Notes: a model not told the origin generated them from the letters alone. 64,000 nt of DNA from Nitrospiria bacterium (GCA_035498035.1 DATKAN010000026.1:104621-168620), one strand, 5' to 3'. Numbered from the stretch's first letter, positions 1-9,930 are shown. Made by a program: numbers and translations.

Positions 1-1477
1 GGAAGAGATCGTCCTGATGGATTACCCCCACTTCTCCGAGCATCTTGAGCCGATCCTAAAGTTGGAGAAGGCCTACGCCGATTATAAACAACAGCGATCG
101 CTTCTGGATTACGATGACCTGCTTCTCAAACTGCGGGAACTTCTGGAAAACCGTCAGGATATTCGTGAACAACTTTCAGATACCTATCGAGCGATTATGG
201 TGGATGAATATCAGGACACCAACAAAATTCAGGCGCGTGTGGTCAGATTCCTTTGCACGCGGCATGAGAATATTATGGTGGTCGGCGATGATGCCCAGAG
301 CATTTATTCCTTTCGTGGAGCCCACTTTAAGAACATCATGGATTTTCCAAAAGAGTTTCCCAAGGCACGAATCTTTAAACTGGAAGAAAATTACCGGAGC
401 ACGCAGCCGATTCTCAACCTGACAAACGAAATCATCAATCAGGCCCATGAAAAATATCCCAAGCACCTTTTCACCCATCAAAGGGAAGGCAATCGTCCGG
501 TGCTGGTTCGGGCCGAGAACGAAAACTGGCAGTCACGGTTCGTCTGCCAAAGAATATTGGAGCTGCGGGAAGAAGGAGTGCCGCTGGGGGAGATCGCGGT
601 TCTTTTCCGTTCAAGTCACCATTCCTTTGATCTAGAAATCGAGTTGGTCAAGCATGGTCTGCCCTTTGTAAAGCGGGGGGGCTTCAAGTTCATCGAGACG
701 ACTCATATAAAAGACGTCCTGGCCCATCTCCGGGTTTTGCAGAACCCCCGAGATGCCGTGAGTTGGAACCGGCTTCTCCTTTTGATCGAAGGGGTGGGGC
801 CCAAAAAGAGCCAGGCCATTATTGCAACCCTAGCGGCGTCCATGGCCAGAGGGACGGATTGGCTGACCGCATTGAAAACGCAATGCCTTCAGGCCTCGGG
901 GGGATCGGTGCTGAAAGAGGTGACCCGCTTGTTCGAAGATCTGAGGGAAGCCCTCCAAATTCCTTCCGAGCAATTGAACCGAATCTACACCTATTACATT
1001 CCTCTCCTATCGCAGCGATTTGACGACCACCCCAAACGGATCAAGGATCTCGAACATCTCTATGCGATTACGGAACGTTATCTCAATCTCGATGGCTTCT
1101 TAAGCGACATCACACTTGAACCCCCAAGCGAGTTGGTATCCGAGCTCGAACCGACCGGGAGATCGCCCGTACAGGACGTTGAAAGGCTGATTTTATCCAC
1201 CATCCACTCGGCCAAAGGGCTAGAATGGCATACCGTGTTTATCATTTGGGCTCTTGACGGGAAGTTTCCATCGATGTATTCCATTGATAATCAAGATGAA
1301 CTAGAAGAGGAACGGCGGCTAATGTATGTGGCCGCCACCCGCGCAAAGAAGGGGCTGTATATTACTTATCCTATCAATATTTATGAAAAGATACAGGGAA
1401 CGATTTTATCCCGGCCGAGTCGTTTTTTAAATGGAATTCCACGGAACTATTACGACTCGTGGTCGCTGTTAGAATAA
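1..1477 (+). CDS. UvrD/PcrA-type superfamily 1 DNA helicase, 5' end outside the window
   Basis: C-terminal part of an ATP-dependent 3'-5' DNA helicase of the UvrD/Rep family, which unwinds DNA in repair and replication restart. The frame is open to the left window edge, so the N-terminus with the Walker A motif is missing only because of the window boundary. Visible helicase motifs in order are DEYQDT (motif II), GDDAQSIYSFRGA (III), ENYRST (IV), the HSAKGLEW segment (V) and a YVAATRAKKGL segment (VI). It ends soon after motif VI, so it is a compact member without the long C-terminal tail of UvrD. An AT-rich promoter region follows. The family is certain; the choice between UvrD, PcrA and Rep is not. 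Confidence 0.93.
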   Translation, partial: EEIVLMDYPHFSEHLEPILKLEKAYADYKQQRSLLDYDDLLLKLRELLENRQDIREQLSDTYRAIMVDEYQDTNKIQARVVRFLCTRHENIMVVGDDAQSIYSFRGAHFKNIMDFPKEFPKARIFKLEENYRSTQPILNLTNEIINQAHEKYPKHLFTHQREGNRPVLVRAENENWQSRFVCQRILELREEGVPLGEIAVLFRSSHHSFDLEIELVKHGLPFVKRGGFKFIETTHIKDVLAHLRVLQNPRDAVSWNRLLLLIEGVGPKKSQAIIATLAASMARGTDWLTALKTQCLQASGGSVLKEVTRLFEDLREALQIPSEQLNRIYTYYIPLLSQRFDDHPKRIKDLEHLYAITERYLNLDGFLSDITLEPPSELVSELEPTGRSPVQDVERLILSTIHSAKGLEWHTVFIIWALDGKFPSMYSIDNQDELEEERRLMYVAATRAKKGLYITYPINIYEKIQGTILSRPSRFLNGIPRNYYDSWSLLE

Positions 1478-1504
1478 AATATTAAAAATCAGATAGTTAT
1501 AAAT

Positions 1505-1534
1505 TTGACAAAAAAGACAATGAGTGGTAAATTA
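1505..1534 (+). promoter_or_regulatory. Sigma70-type promoter for the secreted protein gene at 1593
   Basis: TTGACA at 1505-1510 and TAAATT at 1529-1534 are separated by 18 nt in a markedly AT-rich stretch. They lie about 60 nt upstream of the GTG start, with an AAGAGG ribosome binding site at 1579-1584. Confidence 0.6.
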
Positions 1535-1592
1535 AAAAAAAATCTAAATATTAGACATCGACCGAAGATGACAATGTTAAGAGGTATTAAAC

Positions 1593-2312
1593 GTGTTAAA
1601 GGTCCAGTTAAAGTCCATAATACTGGTTTCAGCCTTCTGGGCCCTTGCCTCTCGGGCGGGATACGCATTTGATGGTGCCCTTGATACAGTTATTATTACT
1701 CCTTCCCAAACCGACGTTATCCAGGAAAGCAACCGCACTTTAATAACCACGTTTTCAAATAATCTCGATTTAGCTTTTCAGAAGACACTCGATGATAAAC
1801 ACCCGCTTCTTTCTCTATATTATCGGGATCTTTACTCAAATGCCGGTTCCACCTACATGATGTCGGATACCGAACGGAATTCAGAAGCCCGTCTTTTAAC
1901 TAGACAGGCCCTCTCCAGGGCCCTCCAAGATACAGTTAACAATGTGAATCTACTCTACACCCTTAAAGCGTACGGTCACGCCATGACCTCGGCCAATATG
2001 AAGGTGAAGGACGGAAACATGAATTTTGAAGGGCCTTCCTTAAACCCTTCCGGAAACCGCGCTGATTCCGTCCCTCGAGATGTGCTTCGCAGCAGTCTGA
2101 TATTAAACGACAATGTTCATTTTGGATTGACCTTCCAGACGAGCTTTGGATCAGTTCAGTCCAATCTTACCTATTTCTTAGCCGGACGCGATATCCTGGG
2201 GGCCAGCCTTCAGGAGGACCTCACTCAAAATTCCAAACTCGTCTTGGAATATCGGATGGCGCCGGATGAAAACCGCGCGTTGCTCAGCCTCCGGCTTCCT
2301 TTCCAATACTAG
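1593..2312 (+). CDS. Hypothetical secreted protein, possibly outer-membrane
   Basis: Not recognised. The 239-residue product starts with a typical signal peptide (basic KVQLK, hydrophobic core, probable cleavage after GYA near residue 25). The mature part is polar, with no transmembrane helix and no cysteine cluster. It ends in alternating hydrophobic residues with a terminal tyrosine (LSLRLPFQY), which resembles the last strand of outer-membrane beta-barrels; this is inference. The start is GTG with AAGAGG 8 nt upstream. Base composition is AT-richer than the neighbouring genes, which hints at a different origin or expression level. It has its own promoter and no operon partner, as the next gene is convergent. 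Confidence 0.7.
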   Translation: MLKVQLKSIILVSAFWALASRAGYAFDGALDTVIITPSQTDVIQESNRTLITTFSNNLDLAFQKTLDDKHPLLSLYYRDLYSNAGSTYMMSDTERNSEARLLTRQALSRALQDTVNNVNLLYTLKAYGHAMTSANMKVKDGNMNFEGPSLNPSGNRADSVPRDVLRSSLILNDNVHFGLTFQTSFGSVQSNLTYFLAGRDILGASLQEDLTQNSKLVLEYRMAPDENRALLSLRLPFQY

Positions 2313-2420
2313 CCCTCCCATAATTTATTCGGGATTCCAGGTCTTCGCTGACCGATGACCCGTTGAAAAATCCAGGACCCGCCTTTGGTAAATTCACGGT
2401 CGGTTTGGACACGGGCAAAA

Positions 2421-3371
2421 TTATTCCTTGAAGGCGTTGATCAGTTGATCTACGTTGTATTCGATCATCGATCGGTAGTTTTCCGTACCCGGCAAGACTC
2501 CGGGAGTCGGGGTCAGAACTACCACGTGGGCTCCGGTTTGCTGGGCCAGCATCTGGGGCAGCGTTGGATTCAATTGAGGTTCGGAAACGATGATTCGGAT
2601 CTTTTCGGCCTTGATCATCCGAACGAGATCGGAAAGGTGTTTTTCAGAAGGCTCGGTCCCGACTTCTGAAACGATGCTCCCTCGGACTGCAAACCCGAAA
2701 CGCCGCGCAAAATAGGACCAGGAGGCGTGATGGGTGACGATCTTTCTATTTGGGAGCGGTTTGAGCTTCACCATCAAGCGGCGCTGGGTTTGATCCAGAT
2801 CCTGAATATACCGTGCCTGATTCCGGAAGTAGTCGTTTTTATGAGCCGGGTCGATCTTTATCAAACCCTCGGTAATATGGCGAACCATCAGCTTGGCATT
2901 TTCGGGATCGAGCCAAATGTGCGGATCCCCCATTGAATGCGGGTCATCCGAAGGGACGGTGATAGCCCGGTTCTTCAGAACAGGGACCCCGATAGATGTT
3001 GTGATAGTCAAAAGTGCGGGATTGCCGGCCTTTTCGACCAAGGCGTCGAGCCAGACTTCCAGTCCCAATCCGACCCGGACCAGCATTCGGGCTCCCTGGA
3101 TCGCTAGCATGTCGGCCGGTTTGGGGGTATAGGTATGCGCGCTCTCCAGGCCGCTGAGGAGGCTGGTAACCGTCACCCGATCACGGCCAATTTCCTGGAC
3201 CAGGTCCTTGAGGACGGGCAACGTTGTGACCACTTTGACCGGTTCGTCGGAGACGACCGAATCGGTCGCCGCTGTCGTCGGCGCGGGCAACCCGCCGCCG
3301 AATAACGACATCGTCATTGTGACGATGACCAGCGTCGTCTTTCCACGAACTCTCGTCAAACGCGTATTCAA
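2421..3371 (-). CDS. ZnuA-like metal ABC transporter substrate-binding protein
   Basis: Periplasmic solute-binding protein of the cluster 9 (ZnuA/TroA/MntC) family, which binds Zn2+ or Mn2+ and hands it to an ABC permease. The 316-residue product has a signal peptide ending near residue 35. It shows the family's metal-ligand segments: SAHTYTPKP, DPHIWLDP, THHASWSYFARRFG, and a C-terminal acidic ligand region. The histidine-rich loop typical of ZnuA is short and has few histidines, so the metal is uncertain. No permease (ZnuB) or ATPase (ZnuC) gene is adjacent. It lies directly downstream of the HIT gene in the same direction and may be the last gene of the histidine block. Confidence 0.88.
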   Translation of the reverse strand: MNTRLTRVRGKTTLVIVTMTMSLFGGGLPAPTTAATDSVVSDEPVKVVTTLPVLKDLVQEIGRDRVTVTSLLSGLESAHTYTPKPADMLAIQGARMLVRVGLGLEVWLDALVEKAGNPALLTITTSIGVPVLKNRAITVPSDDPHSMGDPHIWLDPENAKLMVRHITEGLIKIDPAHKNDYFRNQARYIQDLDQTQRRLMVKLKPLPNRKIVTHHASWSYFARRFGFAVRGSIVSEVGTEPSEKHLSDLVRMIKAEKIRIIVSEPQLNPTLPQMLAQQTGAHVVVLTPTPGVLPGTENYRSMIEYNVDQLINAFKE

Positions 3372-3390
3372 AATTACATTCTGGGATGAA

Positions 3391-3735
3391 TTAACCCGGC
3401 GGCCAGGTCATCTGTCGGCCCCCCAACAGATGAACATGGAGATGGTAGACGGTTTGCCCTCCTCCCGATCCGGTGTTGATCACGATTCGAAAACCGGACG
3501 GGTTGAGGTTGTGTGTTTTCGCCAGCCCGTTCGCAACCAGGAACAACGAACCCATCAGTTCCTTGTCTGCCTTCGTCAGGTTCATCAGAGAATCGATATG
3601 CTTCCGGGGTACGACAAGAATATGTACCGGTGCCTGGGGGTTGATGTCTTCAAAGGCCACGATGGCGTCGTCTTCATAAACGAGTCGGCCCGGGATTTCT
3701 TTTTTAATGATACGGCAGAACAGGCATTGGGTCAT
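3391..3735 (-). CDS. HIT family protein (HinT-like nucleotide hydrolase)
   Basis: Histidine-triad protein of 114 residues, the normal length for bacterial HinT, which hydrolyses AMP conjugates such as AMP-lysine. An N-terminal CLFCRIIKKEIPG segment is typical of the family and the catalytic triad motif HLHVHLL lies near the C-terminus (around residues 98-104). It begins 2 nt downstream of the hisIE stop in the same direction, so it is very probably cotranscribed with the histidine genes. HIT genes often follow hisIE in this way. Confidence 0.93.
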   Translation of the reverse strand: MTQCLFCRIIKKEIPGRLVYEDDAIVAFEDINPQAPVHILVVPRKHIDSLMNLTKADKELMGSLFLVANGLAKTHNLNPSGFRIVINTGSGGGQTVYHLHVHLLGGRQMTWPPG

Positions 3736-3736
3736 G

Positions 3737-4417
3737 TCAGGTCCTCCTCTGTCTAACGAATCGGCTCATTTTTCCAAAACGCTTCTGCAATTCTTCATAG
3801 ATGTCGCTGGGGGAAATATTGTGGTGGCCAAGCAAGACCAGGGTATGAAACCACAAATCGGCGACCTCCCATATGATTTCCGATGGGCGATTATTTTTTG
3901 AGCCGATGATCAGTTCCCCTGACTCTTCCCCGATCTTTTTTAAAATTTTGTCTCGGCCCGAGGTCAATAACCAGGAAACATAGGATTTTCCTTTGGGTGA
4001 TCGCTTCCGGTCCAAAATAACATCATAAATGCGGTCAAGAATCAAGGCCCTGGCTGACATCGGTTTAAGCCGGCGGATACGGCCTTTCTCGACGGCACGG
4101 AAAAAGCACGACGGCTGGCCGGTGTGGCAGGCCGGCCCTTCCGGTTCGACGCGGATAAGCAGGCTGTCTCCGTCGCAATCGATCCGGATTTCCTTGACGT
4201 TCAGATAGCTCCCGGAGGTGGCCCCCTTGTGCCAGAGGGTTTTCCGGGAGCGGCTCCAGAAATGGACCTGCCCGGTCCGCATTGTCTTGTCCAGGGACTT
4301 CCGGTTCATGAAGGCCATCATCAAGATCGAGTCGTCCCGATGATCCTGGACAATCGCGGGGATCAAGCCTTTTTCATCGAATTTCAATCCGGGCGGCAGC
4401 CGCTTTGAAGAAGTCAT
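3737..4417 (-). CDS. hisIE: Bifunctional phosphoribosyl-AMP cyclohydrolase / phosphoribosyl-ATP pyrophosphatase
   Basis: Catalyses steps 2 and 3 of histidine biosynthesis: removal of pyrophosphate from PR-ATP (HisE domain) and opening of the adenine ring of PR-AMP (HisI domain). The 226-residue protein has HisI at residues 1-125, with [14 protein letters not shown], the CDGDS motif and the metal cysteines in ACHTGQPSC. HisE occupies residues 125-220, with [13 protein letters not shown] and the [11 protein letters not shown] helix. The start overlaps the hisF stop by 4 nt (ATGA), which indicates translational coupling. Fusion of the two domains is common in bacteria. Confidence 0.96.
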   Translation of the reverse strand: MTSSKRLPPGLKFDEKGLIPAIVQDHRDDSILMMAFMNRKSLDKTMRTGQVHFWSRSRKTLWHKGATSGSYLNVKEIRIDCDGDSLLIRVEPEGPACHTGQPSCFFRAVEKGRIRRLKPMSARALILDRIYDVILDRKRSPKGKSYVSWLLTSGRDKILKKIGEESGELIIGSKNNRPSEIIWEVADLWFHTLVLLGHHNISPSDIYEELQKRFGKMSRFVRQRRT

Positions 4418-5184
4418 CGGGACCTCGCCGGGAATCGAACCCGGATGCCTTTGGAATCGAGAAACGTTTTGGCATCGAGAATGGTGTACTGTCTATAATG
4501 AAAGATCGAAGCGGCCAGGACGGCGTCGGCACGTCCCTCGGCCAATACGTCGTAGAGGTGCTCGAGGCTGCCCGCTCCGCCCGATGCGATAATCGGGATT
4601 GAGACGGCGTCCGACACGGCCCGCGTGAGTTCGATGTCGTAGCCTTTCCGAGTACCATCCTGATCCATGCTTGTCAGTAGAATTTCGCCCGCACCGGCCT
4701 CGGTCATCCGGACAGCCCACCCCACGGCCTCCAGCCCGGTCGTCTTTCGCCCGCCATGGGTGTAAACCATCCAGGTATTCTGGGACCGTTTGGCGTCGAT
4801 CGCGACCACGATGCATTGGCTGCCGAATCGTTCCACGGCCGCCTTTACAAAGGCGGGGTCCTCCACGGCGGCGGTGTTGATCGAAACCTTGTCCGCCCCC
4901 GCGAGCAAGAGATCGCGGATGTCTTGCAGGGTCCGGACTCCCCCTCCGACCGTCAGCGGCATAAACACCTCGGCGGCCGTTCGTTCCACGACCTCCAGCA
5001 GAATCTTCCGCTTCTCGTGGGAAGCGGTGATGTCCAGATAACAAAGCTCATCGGCGCCTTCTGTATCGTAGAACCGGGCAATCTCAACCGGGTCGCCCGC
5101 ATCACGGAGGTTGACGAATCCGATTCCTTTTACAACCCGTCCATCCTTGACGTCCAGGCAGGGAATGATCCGTTTGGCCAGCAT
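4414..5184 (-). CDS. hisF: Imidazole glycerol phosphate synthase cyclase subunit
   Basis: Makes imidazole glycerol phosphate and AICAR from PRFAR, using ammonia from HisH. The 256-residue TIM barrel has the normal length. The catalytic aspartates are visible in CLDVKDG (near residue 11) and AIDAKR (near residue 130), and the phosphate-binding VGGGVRT and ASGGAG loops are present. Its start coincides with the end of hisA (one shared base) and its stop overlaps the hisIE start. The C-terminus carries an extra FPARSR tail after the usual GIRVR ending, encoded by a segment that looks like a tRNA T-arm (4428-4444); see findings. Confidence 0.97.
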   Translation of the reverse strand: MLAKRIIPCLDVKDGRVVKGIGFVNLRDAGDPVEIARFYDTEGADELCYLDITASHEKRKILLEVVERTAAEVFMPLTVGGGVRTLQDIRDLLLAGADKVSINTAAVEDPAFVKAAVERFGSQCIVVAIDAKRSQNTWMVYTHGGRKTTGLEAVGWAVRMTEAGAGEILLTSMDQDGTRKGYDIELTRAVSDAVSIPIIASGGAGSLEHLYDVLAEGRADAVLAASIFHYRQYTILDAKTFLDSKGIRVRFPARSR

Positions 5185-5915
5185 CAGTGCGCCCCCTGGG
5201 CCCTTGAAATCGCCTCGCTCAATTTGAATGCGCCGGTATATAAAGCTTTCCCGATGATGACGCCCGCTACGCCGGAGGACTCCAACGTGAGTAGCGCGTC
5301 GATATCCTCCAGGGATGCGACCCCACCGGAAGCGATGACCGGTATTTCTCCTGAGCGCGCGAGTTCCTGAACCGCTTCAAGATTCGGTCCCTTTAGCATG
5401 CCATCCCGTTGAACGTCCGTAAAAATGATCGAAACGATTCTAAGTCCCGTCAACTTTTTTGCAAAATCGATTACCGACTCTCCGGTGGGTTGTGTCCATC
5501 CCTGCACCACGATCTTCCCATCCCGTGCGTCCAGTCCGACCGATATTCCAATCGGAAATAGGTCGCATGCTGATTTCAAAAACTGTAGAGATTGCATTGC
5601 CTTAGTTCCCAGGACAAGCCTTGACGCTTCTTTTTGCCTGTAATATTCAATGTCGGCCAATGTCCTTATGCCTCCCGCGACCTGGATGGGAATATCAACG
5701 GTTTGAATCATCTTCACAATGAGTTCGTGATTTATTGGCCTTCCCTTGAACGCCCCGTCCAGATCCACGACATGAATCAATTCCGCGCCTTCCGATTCCC
5801 AACGTTGTGCCACCGCAAGCGGATCATCCGAATAGATCGACTCCGTCCCAAGACGCCCTTGTCTGAGGCGTATACATTTTCCATCTTTGATATCGATCGC
5901 GGGGATAATCAACAT
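5184..5915 (-). CDS. hisA: ProFAR isomerase (phosphoribosylformimino-AICAR ribotide isomerase)
   Basis: Amadori isomerase converting ProFAR to PRFAR in histidine synthesis. I chose the ATG at 5915, giving 243 residues starting [13 protein letters not shown], because this matches the family N-terminus; the frame is open further upstream, but that part overlaps the preceding lipoprotein gene. The catalytic aspartates are in PAIDIKDG and GLDARDG, and the phosphate loops in VAGGIRT and ASGGVAS. The start overlaps the lipoprotein stop in a TGATG arrangement, so the two are translationally coupled. Confidence 0.96.
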   Translation of the reverse strand: MLIIPAIDIKDGKCIRLRQGRLGTESIYSDDPLAVAQRWESEGAELIHVVDLDGAFKGRPINHELIVKMIQTVDIPIQVAGGIRTLADIEYYRQKEASRLVLGTKAMQSLQFLKSACDLFPIGISVGLDARDGKIVVQGWTQPTGESVIDFAKKLTGLRIVSIIFTDVQRDGMLKGPNLEAVQELARSGEIPVIASGGVASLEDIDALLTLESSGVAGVIIGKALYTGAFKLSEAISRAQGAH

Positions 5916-6550
5916 CAGTTCGTTTTCCTTTGGGTCCAGGGAGAAGCCGCGATCAGCTGTTCGACGGCATCTTCGGACAATTCGGAGGCCGTCAGCCATC
6001 GCCACCCGCGTTTAAAGAAAAGGCTGTAAGCGGAGATGTCCTCAAACAAGGATTTTTGCGTTTCATTATAGCTGGCCTTCCAAAGAAGATGGCCATCTTC
6101 CGCATGAATCAGTTGTACCTTAACCCCAACCGAGGCCGGTCTACTGATCGAATAGGCGGTCCCATCCCGTTCCGTATAGGCCGTCACGGATCCGAAAAGC
6201 ACGGTCGACGTCTTTAAAATCTTTCCGATCTGTTCGGCCCTTTGGAGATCGGATAGAGGCGTCCCGTCGCCCGACGGGAGAGGTTGCTGTCCCTCCCAAC
6301 GGACGACCTTGACATGGAGTTCGATCAGTTTGCGGTAAAACTGGTCCGTGATAATTTGGGCCCCGTCGTCTTCGACCTTGCCGGAACGAATCTCGCCTGT
6401 TGTCGAAGGTTCCACAACGAAGGGAATGAGGCCGACATCCTGTACGGAGTGCTTTTCAAGCTCGTGCGGCAACGAGCTTTGGATGTATTTCGGCCCGCAG
6501 CCGACCAGGCCGACCAATAGGACACAAAATACCGACCGCTTCATCGACAT
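5915..6550 (-). CDS. Putative lipoprotein inside the histidine operon
   Basis: A 211-residue lipoprotein: a short n-region, a hydrophobic stretch and the lipobox LVGC at about residues 15-18. The rest is soluble with mixed alpha/beta character, including [10 protein letters not shown] near the start and a central [12 protein letters not shown] strand pattern. This resembles lipoproteins such as the GNA1162 type that assemble envelope structures, but I cannot assign it firmly. It overlaps hisH by 10 nt at its 5' end and hisA by one base at its 3' end, so it is embedded in the his operon. No histidine-pathway enzyme has a signal peptide, so its role is probably unrelated. An alternative start is 6 nt further in (MKRS). 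Confidence 0.85.
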   Translation of the reverse strand: MSMKRSVFCVLLVGLVGCGPKYIQSSLPHELEKHSVQDVGLIPFVVEPSTTGEIRSGKVEDDGAQIITDQFYRKLIELHVKVVRWEGQQPLPSGDGTPLSDLQRAEQIGKILKTSTVLFGSVTAYTERDGTAYSISRPASVGVKVQLIHAEDGHLLWKASYNETQKSLFEDISAYSLFFKRGWRWLTASELSEDAVEQLIAASPWTQRKTN

Positions 6551-7146
6551 TGCGCAAAATTCCGAAGGAGCTTCAAACCGACCGCCTGACTCTTTTCCGG
6601 GTGAAACTGACAGGCGAAGACGTTGCCGACGGCGATGCTGGAAGCAAAGGGCTGTCCGTATTCGGTCGTCGAGGCGATCACGGCCGAATCATCGGGCACT
6701 CCATAATAGGAATGGACGAAATAAAACATCGCGTCCATCGGGAGGCCTTGAAGTAACGGCGTGGCTTGGCGAATCTCCAGTGTGTTCCATCCCATATGCG
6801 GGACTTTCAGCCCCGCGTCTGGAAAGCGGACGACGCGGCCCCGGATCCAGCCCAGGCCTTTGTGAAGGCCGAACTCCTCGCTCTCCGTGAACAGGAGTTG
6901 CAATCCCAAGCAGACCCCGAGAAACGGTTTTCCGCTCGACAGGGTTCGAAGGACGGGATCGATCAGGCCCAGTTCCTCCAGATTTCGCATGCAGTCGGGA
7001 AAGGCGCCTACGCCGGGAAGGACAACGTGGCTTGCATCGTCAATCTGGCGGGGGTTGCGCGTGACGTTGACCGCAAAGCCCAGCCGTTCGAAGGCCTTCG
7101 AGACGCTTCGGAGATTGCCCATGCCGTAGTCAATAATGGCGATCAT
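6541..7146 (-). CDS. hisH: Imidazole glycerol phosphate synthase glutaminase subunit
   Basis: Class I glutamine amidotransferase that supplies ammonia to HisF. The 201 residues are the normal length. The nucleophile cysteine is in [10 protein letters not shown] (near residue 80) and the His-Glu pair in CQFHPEKSQ near the C-terminus; PGVGAFPD contributes the oxyanion strand. It is separated from hisB by 263 nt containing an R2-type repeat, so it may be less tightly coupled to the upstream his genes than the other members. Confidence 0.96.
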   Translation of the reverse strand: MIAIIDYGMGNLRSVSKAFERLGFAVNVTRNPRQIDDASHVVLPGVGAFPDCMRNLEELGLIDPVLRTLSSGKPFLGVCLGLQLLFTESEEFGLHKGLGWIRGRVVRFPDAGLKVPHMGWNTLEIRQATPLLQGLPMDAMFYFVHSYYGVPDDSAVIASTTEYGQPFASSIAVGNVFACQFHPEKSQAVGLKLLRNFAQCR

Positions 7147-7156
7147 GTTGAATTAT

Positions 7157-7265
7157 TTTCGGGGCTCACGCCGCCTATGATTCTATCCGGCGGGCCGGTG
7201 CGATGCCGTGGCTCCTTCGATGCCCCCAGACCCCGCGCTCGGAGGGGCGAAGCCCGATCCTCGCT
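7157..7265. repeat. R2-type dispersed repeat, copy 1
   Basis: Lies in the 263-nt hisB-hisH gap. The core ATGCCCCCAGACCCCGCGC (7225-7243) recurs with changes at about 13640-13662 and, inverted, at 52107-52125. Next to it GGGGCGAAGCCCGATCCTCG matches the 13.6 kb copy closely. Read in the direction of hisH, it ends with GAGCCCC followed by an AT-rich run, similar to the end of R1. The rest of the gap (7266-7409) is non-coding, with a second GC-rich degenerate stretch around 7345-7410. Confidence 0.6.
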
Positions 7266-7409
7266 TCCCGTCGAAGCCAGGTAAATCTCCCTACTTACGA
7301 TTCTCAATTCTCCATTCAATAAAAAATCCCTTGGCGGGAAATTTTCAGCCTCCCGCTTTGCTCGCTAGGTGAACCCCAAAGCAGGTGGGGCGTCCCCCCG
7401 GTCGCTCCC

Positions 7410-8003
7410 TTACAATTTACCCTTCGTGGACGGAACGCCGCGCGTTCGCGCATCCATCTGCACCGCCAGATCCAGGGCCCGTCCGAAGGCCTTGAAGATG
7501 GCCTCGAGCACATGGTGGGGATTCTTTCCGTAGGGGACATTGATATGGAGCGTAGTCCCGCTGTGAACGACGAACGCCTTGAAAAACTCCTCAATGAGCT
7601 CCACATCGAAGTCCCGGATCTTGTTTTTCCTTGGTAGCGGAACCTGGTAGATCAGATACGGTCGTCCGGAAAGGTCCAGATCCACCCGGGCGATCGCTTC
7701 ATCCATCGGTACGGAAAAGGAACCGTACCGTTTGATCCCCTTCTTGTCACGAAGCGCCTTGGAAACGGCCTCTCCCAAAACGATTCCGATATCCTCCACC
7801 GTATGATGAAAATCAACCTCCGTGTCGCCCCGCGCCATGACCGCGAGATCCATCCGGCCGTGTTTGGCCATCAGGGTGAGCATGTGATCCAAAAACGGCA
7901 TCGTGGTTTGGACACGGCTCCTTCCGGTGCCGTCCAGATCCAGCCGGACTTTTACTTGGGTTTCGGTGGTCTTCCTTTGAACTTCCGCCCGACGCGTCTT
8001 CAT
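7410..8003 (-). CDS. hisB: Imidazoleglycerol-phosphate dehydratase
   Basis: Monofunctional IGP dehydratase of 197 residues; the phosphatase domain found in E. coli HisB is absent, as in most bacteria. The manganese-binding histidine motifs are all visible: [22 protein letters not shown], a central [13 protein letters not shown] and [10 protein letters not shown]. The start overlaps the hisD stop by 4 nt, indicating coupling. Histidinol-phosphate phosphatase and HisC aminotransferase must be encoded elsewhere. Confidence 0.97.
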   Translation of the reverse strand: MKTRRAEVQRKTTETQVKVRLDLDGTGRSRVQTTMPFLDHMLTLMAKHGRMDLAVMARGDTEVDFHHTVEDIGIVLGEAVSKALRDKKGIKRYGSFSVPMDEAIARVDLDLSGRPYLIYQVPLPRKNKIRDFDVELIEEFFKAFVVHSGTTLHINVPYGKNPHHVLEAIFKAFGRALDLAVQMDARTRGVPSTKGKL

Positions 8004-9283
8004 TGAGTGCGAACCTCCACGGCACGGGCATGCGCCTGCAGCCCCTCCATCTCGGCGATCCGAATGGCCGCATCCTTGACCCGTGAAAGGCCTTCACGGC
8101 TGAACGCAAGGAGGCTGGTTTTCTTCACAAAGTCGTCCACCGACAGGGGCGAAGAGAAGCGTGCGGTTCCGCCGGTCGGCAGGACATGGTTCGGCCCCGC
8201 CACGTAATCGCCGAGGGACTCGGTGGTGTAGTGGCCGAGAAAGACGGCCCCGGCATGCTTGACCTCCGGGAGCAGACGGTCCGGTTGGTCCACGGCCAGT
8301 TCGAGATGTTCCGGTGCGATCGCATTGGCCATGGCCACGGCCTGGGCCAGGTCTCTCACTCGGAAGATTTTTCCCGAACGACGGAGCGCCTGGGCGATGA
8401 TCTTTTTTCTCGGAAGCCGTTCGATCTGTTCCTTCATCCGCGTCCGGACTTTTCGGATCAGCGAATCGCTGGGAGTGATCAGGATCGAGATCGCAAGCTC
8501 GTCATGTTCGGCCTGGGACAGCAGGTCGGCCGCGACGAAACGGGGGTCGGCCGTATCGTCCGCGATCACGACGATCTCGCTGGGTCCGGCGATCATATCG
8601 ATGTCCACCAGCCCGAAAACGAGCCGTTTGGCCGTGGCGACGTAAATGTTTCCGGGCCCGACGATCTTGTCCACCCGGGCGATGGTCTTGGTCCCGTAGG
8701 CCATCGCGCCGATCGCCTGCGCGCCGCCGACCGCGTAGATTTCGTCGACGCCGGCCAGATCGGCCGCGACGAGCAGGTGAGGGTTCATCCCGCCTCCAGG
8801 GGTCGGCGTGCACATCACGACTTCCGGAACGCCGGCCACCTTGGCCGGAACGGCGTTCATCAATACGGAAGACGGATAGGCCGCTTTCCCTCCGGGGACG
8901 TAGATCCCGACCCGGTCCAGGGGGCGCACCAATTGGCCCAGGGTGATCTGCTGCTCTTCATAGCTCCAGCTCTTCGGCTTTTGCCGTTCGTGGAACGAGC
9001 GGATTCGATCGGCGGCAAATCGAAGGGAGTCCACGGCCTCGGGGGCCACTTGACGGTAGGCCTCCTTGATCCGCTCCGGACGGATCCGAAGTCGGTCGGC
9101 CGTGAGACGGACCTGATCAAAATCGCGCGAATAACGAAGGACGGCGGCATCTCCCCGTCGTCGAACCGCCTCCAGGACCGTCCGGACCGTCGTTTCGACG
9201 CCTCTGGGAGTCGAGGAAGTCCGCCGCAGGCGTGCCAGCCACGCCCCGGCCGGGGTTTTTGAATTGATCCGGATCAATTTCAT
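8000..9283 (-). CDS. hisD: Histidinol dehydrogenase
   Basis: Zinc- and NAD-dependent enzyme that oxidises L-histidinol twice to L-histidine. The 427 residues are the standard length. Diagnostic segments are [29 protein letters not shown], the zinc-ligand region SQAEHDELA, the catalytic EHLEL segment and the C-terminal [13 protein letters not shown]. The start overlaps the hisG stop by 4 nt and the stop overlaps the hisB start by 4 nt. Confidence 0.97.
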   Translation of the reverse strand: MKLIRINSKTPAGAWLARLRRTSSTPRGVETTVRTVLEAVRRRGDAAVLRYSRDFDQVRLTADRLRIRPERIKEAYRQVAPEAVDSLRFAADRIRSFHERQKPKSWSYEEQQITLGQLVRPLDRVGIYVPGGKAAYPSSVLMNAVPAKVAGVPEVVMCTPTPGGGMNPHLLVAADLAGVDEIYAVGGAQAIGAMAYGTKTIARVDKIVGPGNIYVATAKRLVFGLVDIDMIAGPSEIVVIADDTADPRFVAADLLSQAEHDELAISILITPSDSLIRKVRTRMKEQIERLPRKKIIAQALRRSGKIFRVRDLAQAVAMANAIAPEHLELAVDQPDRLLPEVKHAGAVFLGHYTTESLGDYVAGPNHVLPTGGTARFSSPLSVDDFVKKTSLLAFSREGLSRVKDAAIRIAEMEGLQAHARAVEVRTQ

Positions 9284-9930
9284 GCCGTCGTCTCGCCGAT
9301 CGTTTTCTCCAGACGTTGGATCAGCTCCGTGATCGTCTTGGATTTTGTTTTGAGGCTGGCCCGATTCACGATCAATCGGGCGGTGGACTGTGCGATGACC
9401 GCCTGCTCCTCGAGGTGGTTTTCCCGCAGGGTCGTCCCGGTGGTGATCAAGTCCACGATCTGTTCCGACAATCCCACCAAAGGTGCCAGCTCGATCGCCC
9501 CCGACAGCCGGATGATCTCGACCGGCAGACCCTTTTCGTTGAAATATCGCTCCGCGATCTTGGGATATTTCGTCGCAATCTTGAGTTTGGCCGAAGACCA
9601 GCTGGGCGTCACGGCGGCCGTTCGGGGTCCGGCCACCACGATCCGGCAGGCCCCGAAGCGAAGGTCGAGCGGTTCGTACACGTCGGGCTCCTGTTCCAGA
9701 AGGACGTCTTTGCCGGCGATGCCCATGTCGGCCGCCCCGTACTCGACGTAGGTCGGCACATCCACCGCACGCACGATCACCATGCGGAGCCGGTGAGGGG
9801 CGTTTTCGAACAGGAGTTTGCGGCTATCGGCCTTTAGACCCCGCGGAAGGAGTCCGTTCTTCCTGAAAAGGGCGATGGACGGATTGAGCAGGCGCCCTTT
9901 CGGCAATGCAATGGTGACGGTGTCTTTCAT
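9280..9930 (-). CDS. hisG: ATP phosphoribosyltransferase, short form
   Basis: First enzyme of histidine synthesis, joining ATP and PRPP. At 216 residues it is the short form (HisG-S), which lacks the C-terminal ACT-like regulatory domain of long HisG; short forms work with the paralogous HisZ subunit. The catalytic-domain motifs [22 protein letters not shown] and the PRPP loop [14 protein letters not shown] are present. It overlaps both murA (4 nt) and hisD (4 nt). No hisZ is seen in this window, so the partner must lie elsewhere or the enzyme is unusual. Confidence 0.96.
   Translation of the reverse strand: MKDTVTIALPKGRLLNPSIALFRKNGLLPRGLKADSRKLLFENAPHRLRMVIVRAVDVPTYVEYGAADMGIAGKDVLLEQEPDVYEPLDLRFGACRIVVAGPRTAAVTPSWSSAKLKIATKYPKIAERYFNEKGLPVEIIRLSGAIELAPLVGLSEQIVDLITTGTTLRENHLEEQAVIAQSTARLIVNRASLKTKSKTITELIQRLEKTIGETTA

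Noticed and set aside
763..1023. Open frame overlapping the helicase gene
   Set aside because: It is a GC-rich shadow frame inside a clearly functional helicase gene and encodes no recognisable protein.
7316..7606. Possible gene in the hisB-hisH gap
   Set aside because: The frame overlaps the hisB 3' end in another phase and its gap portion is repeat-like; no ribosome binding site is visible.
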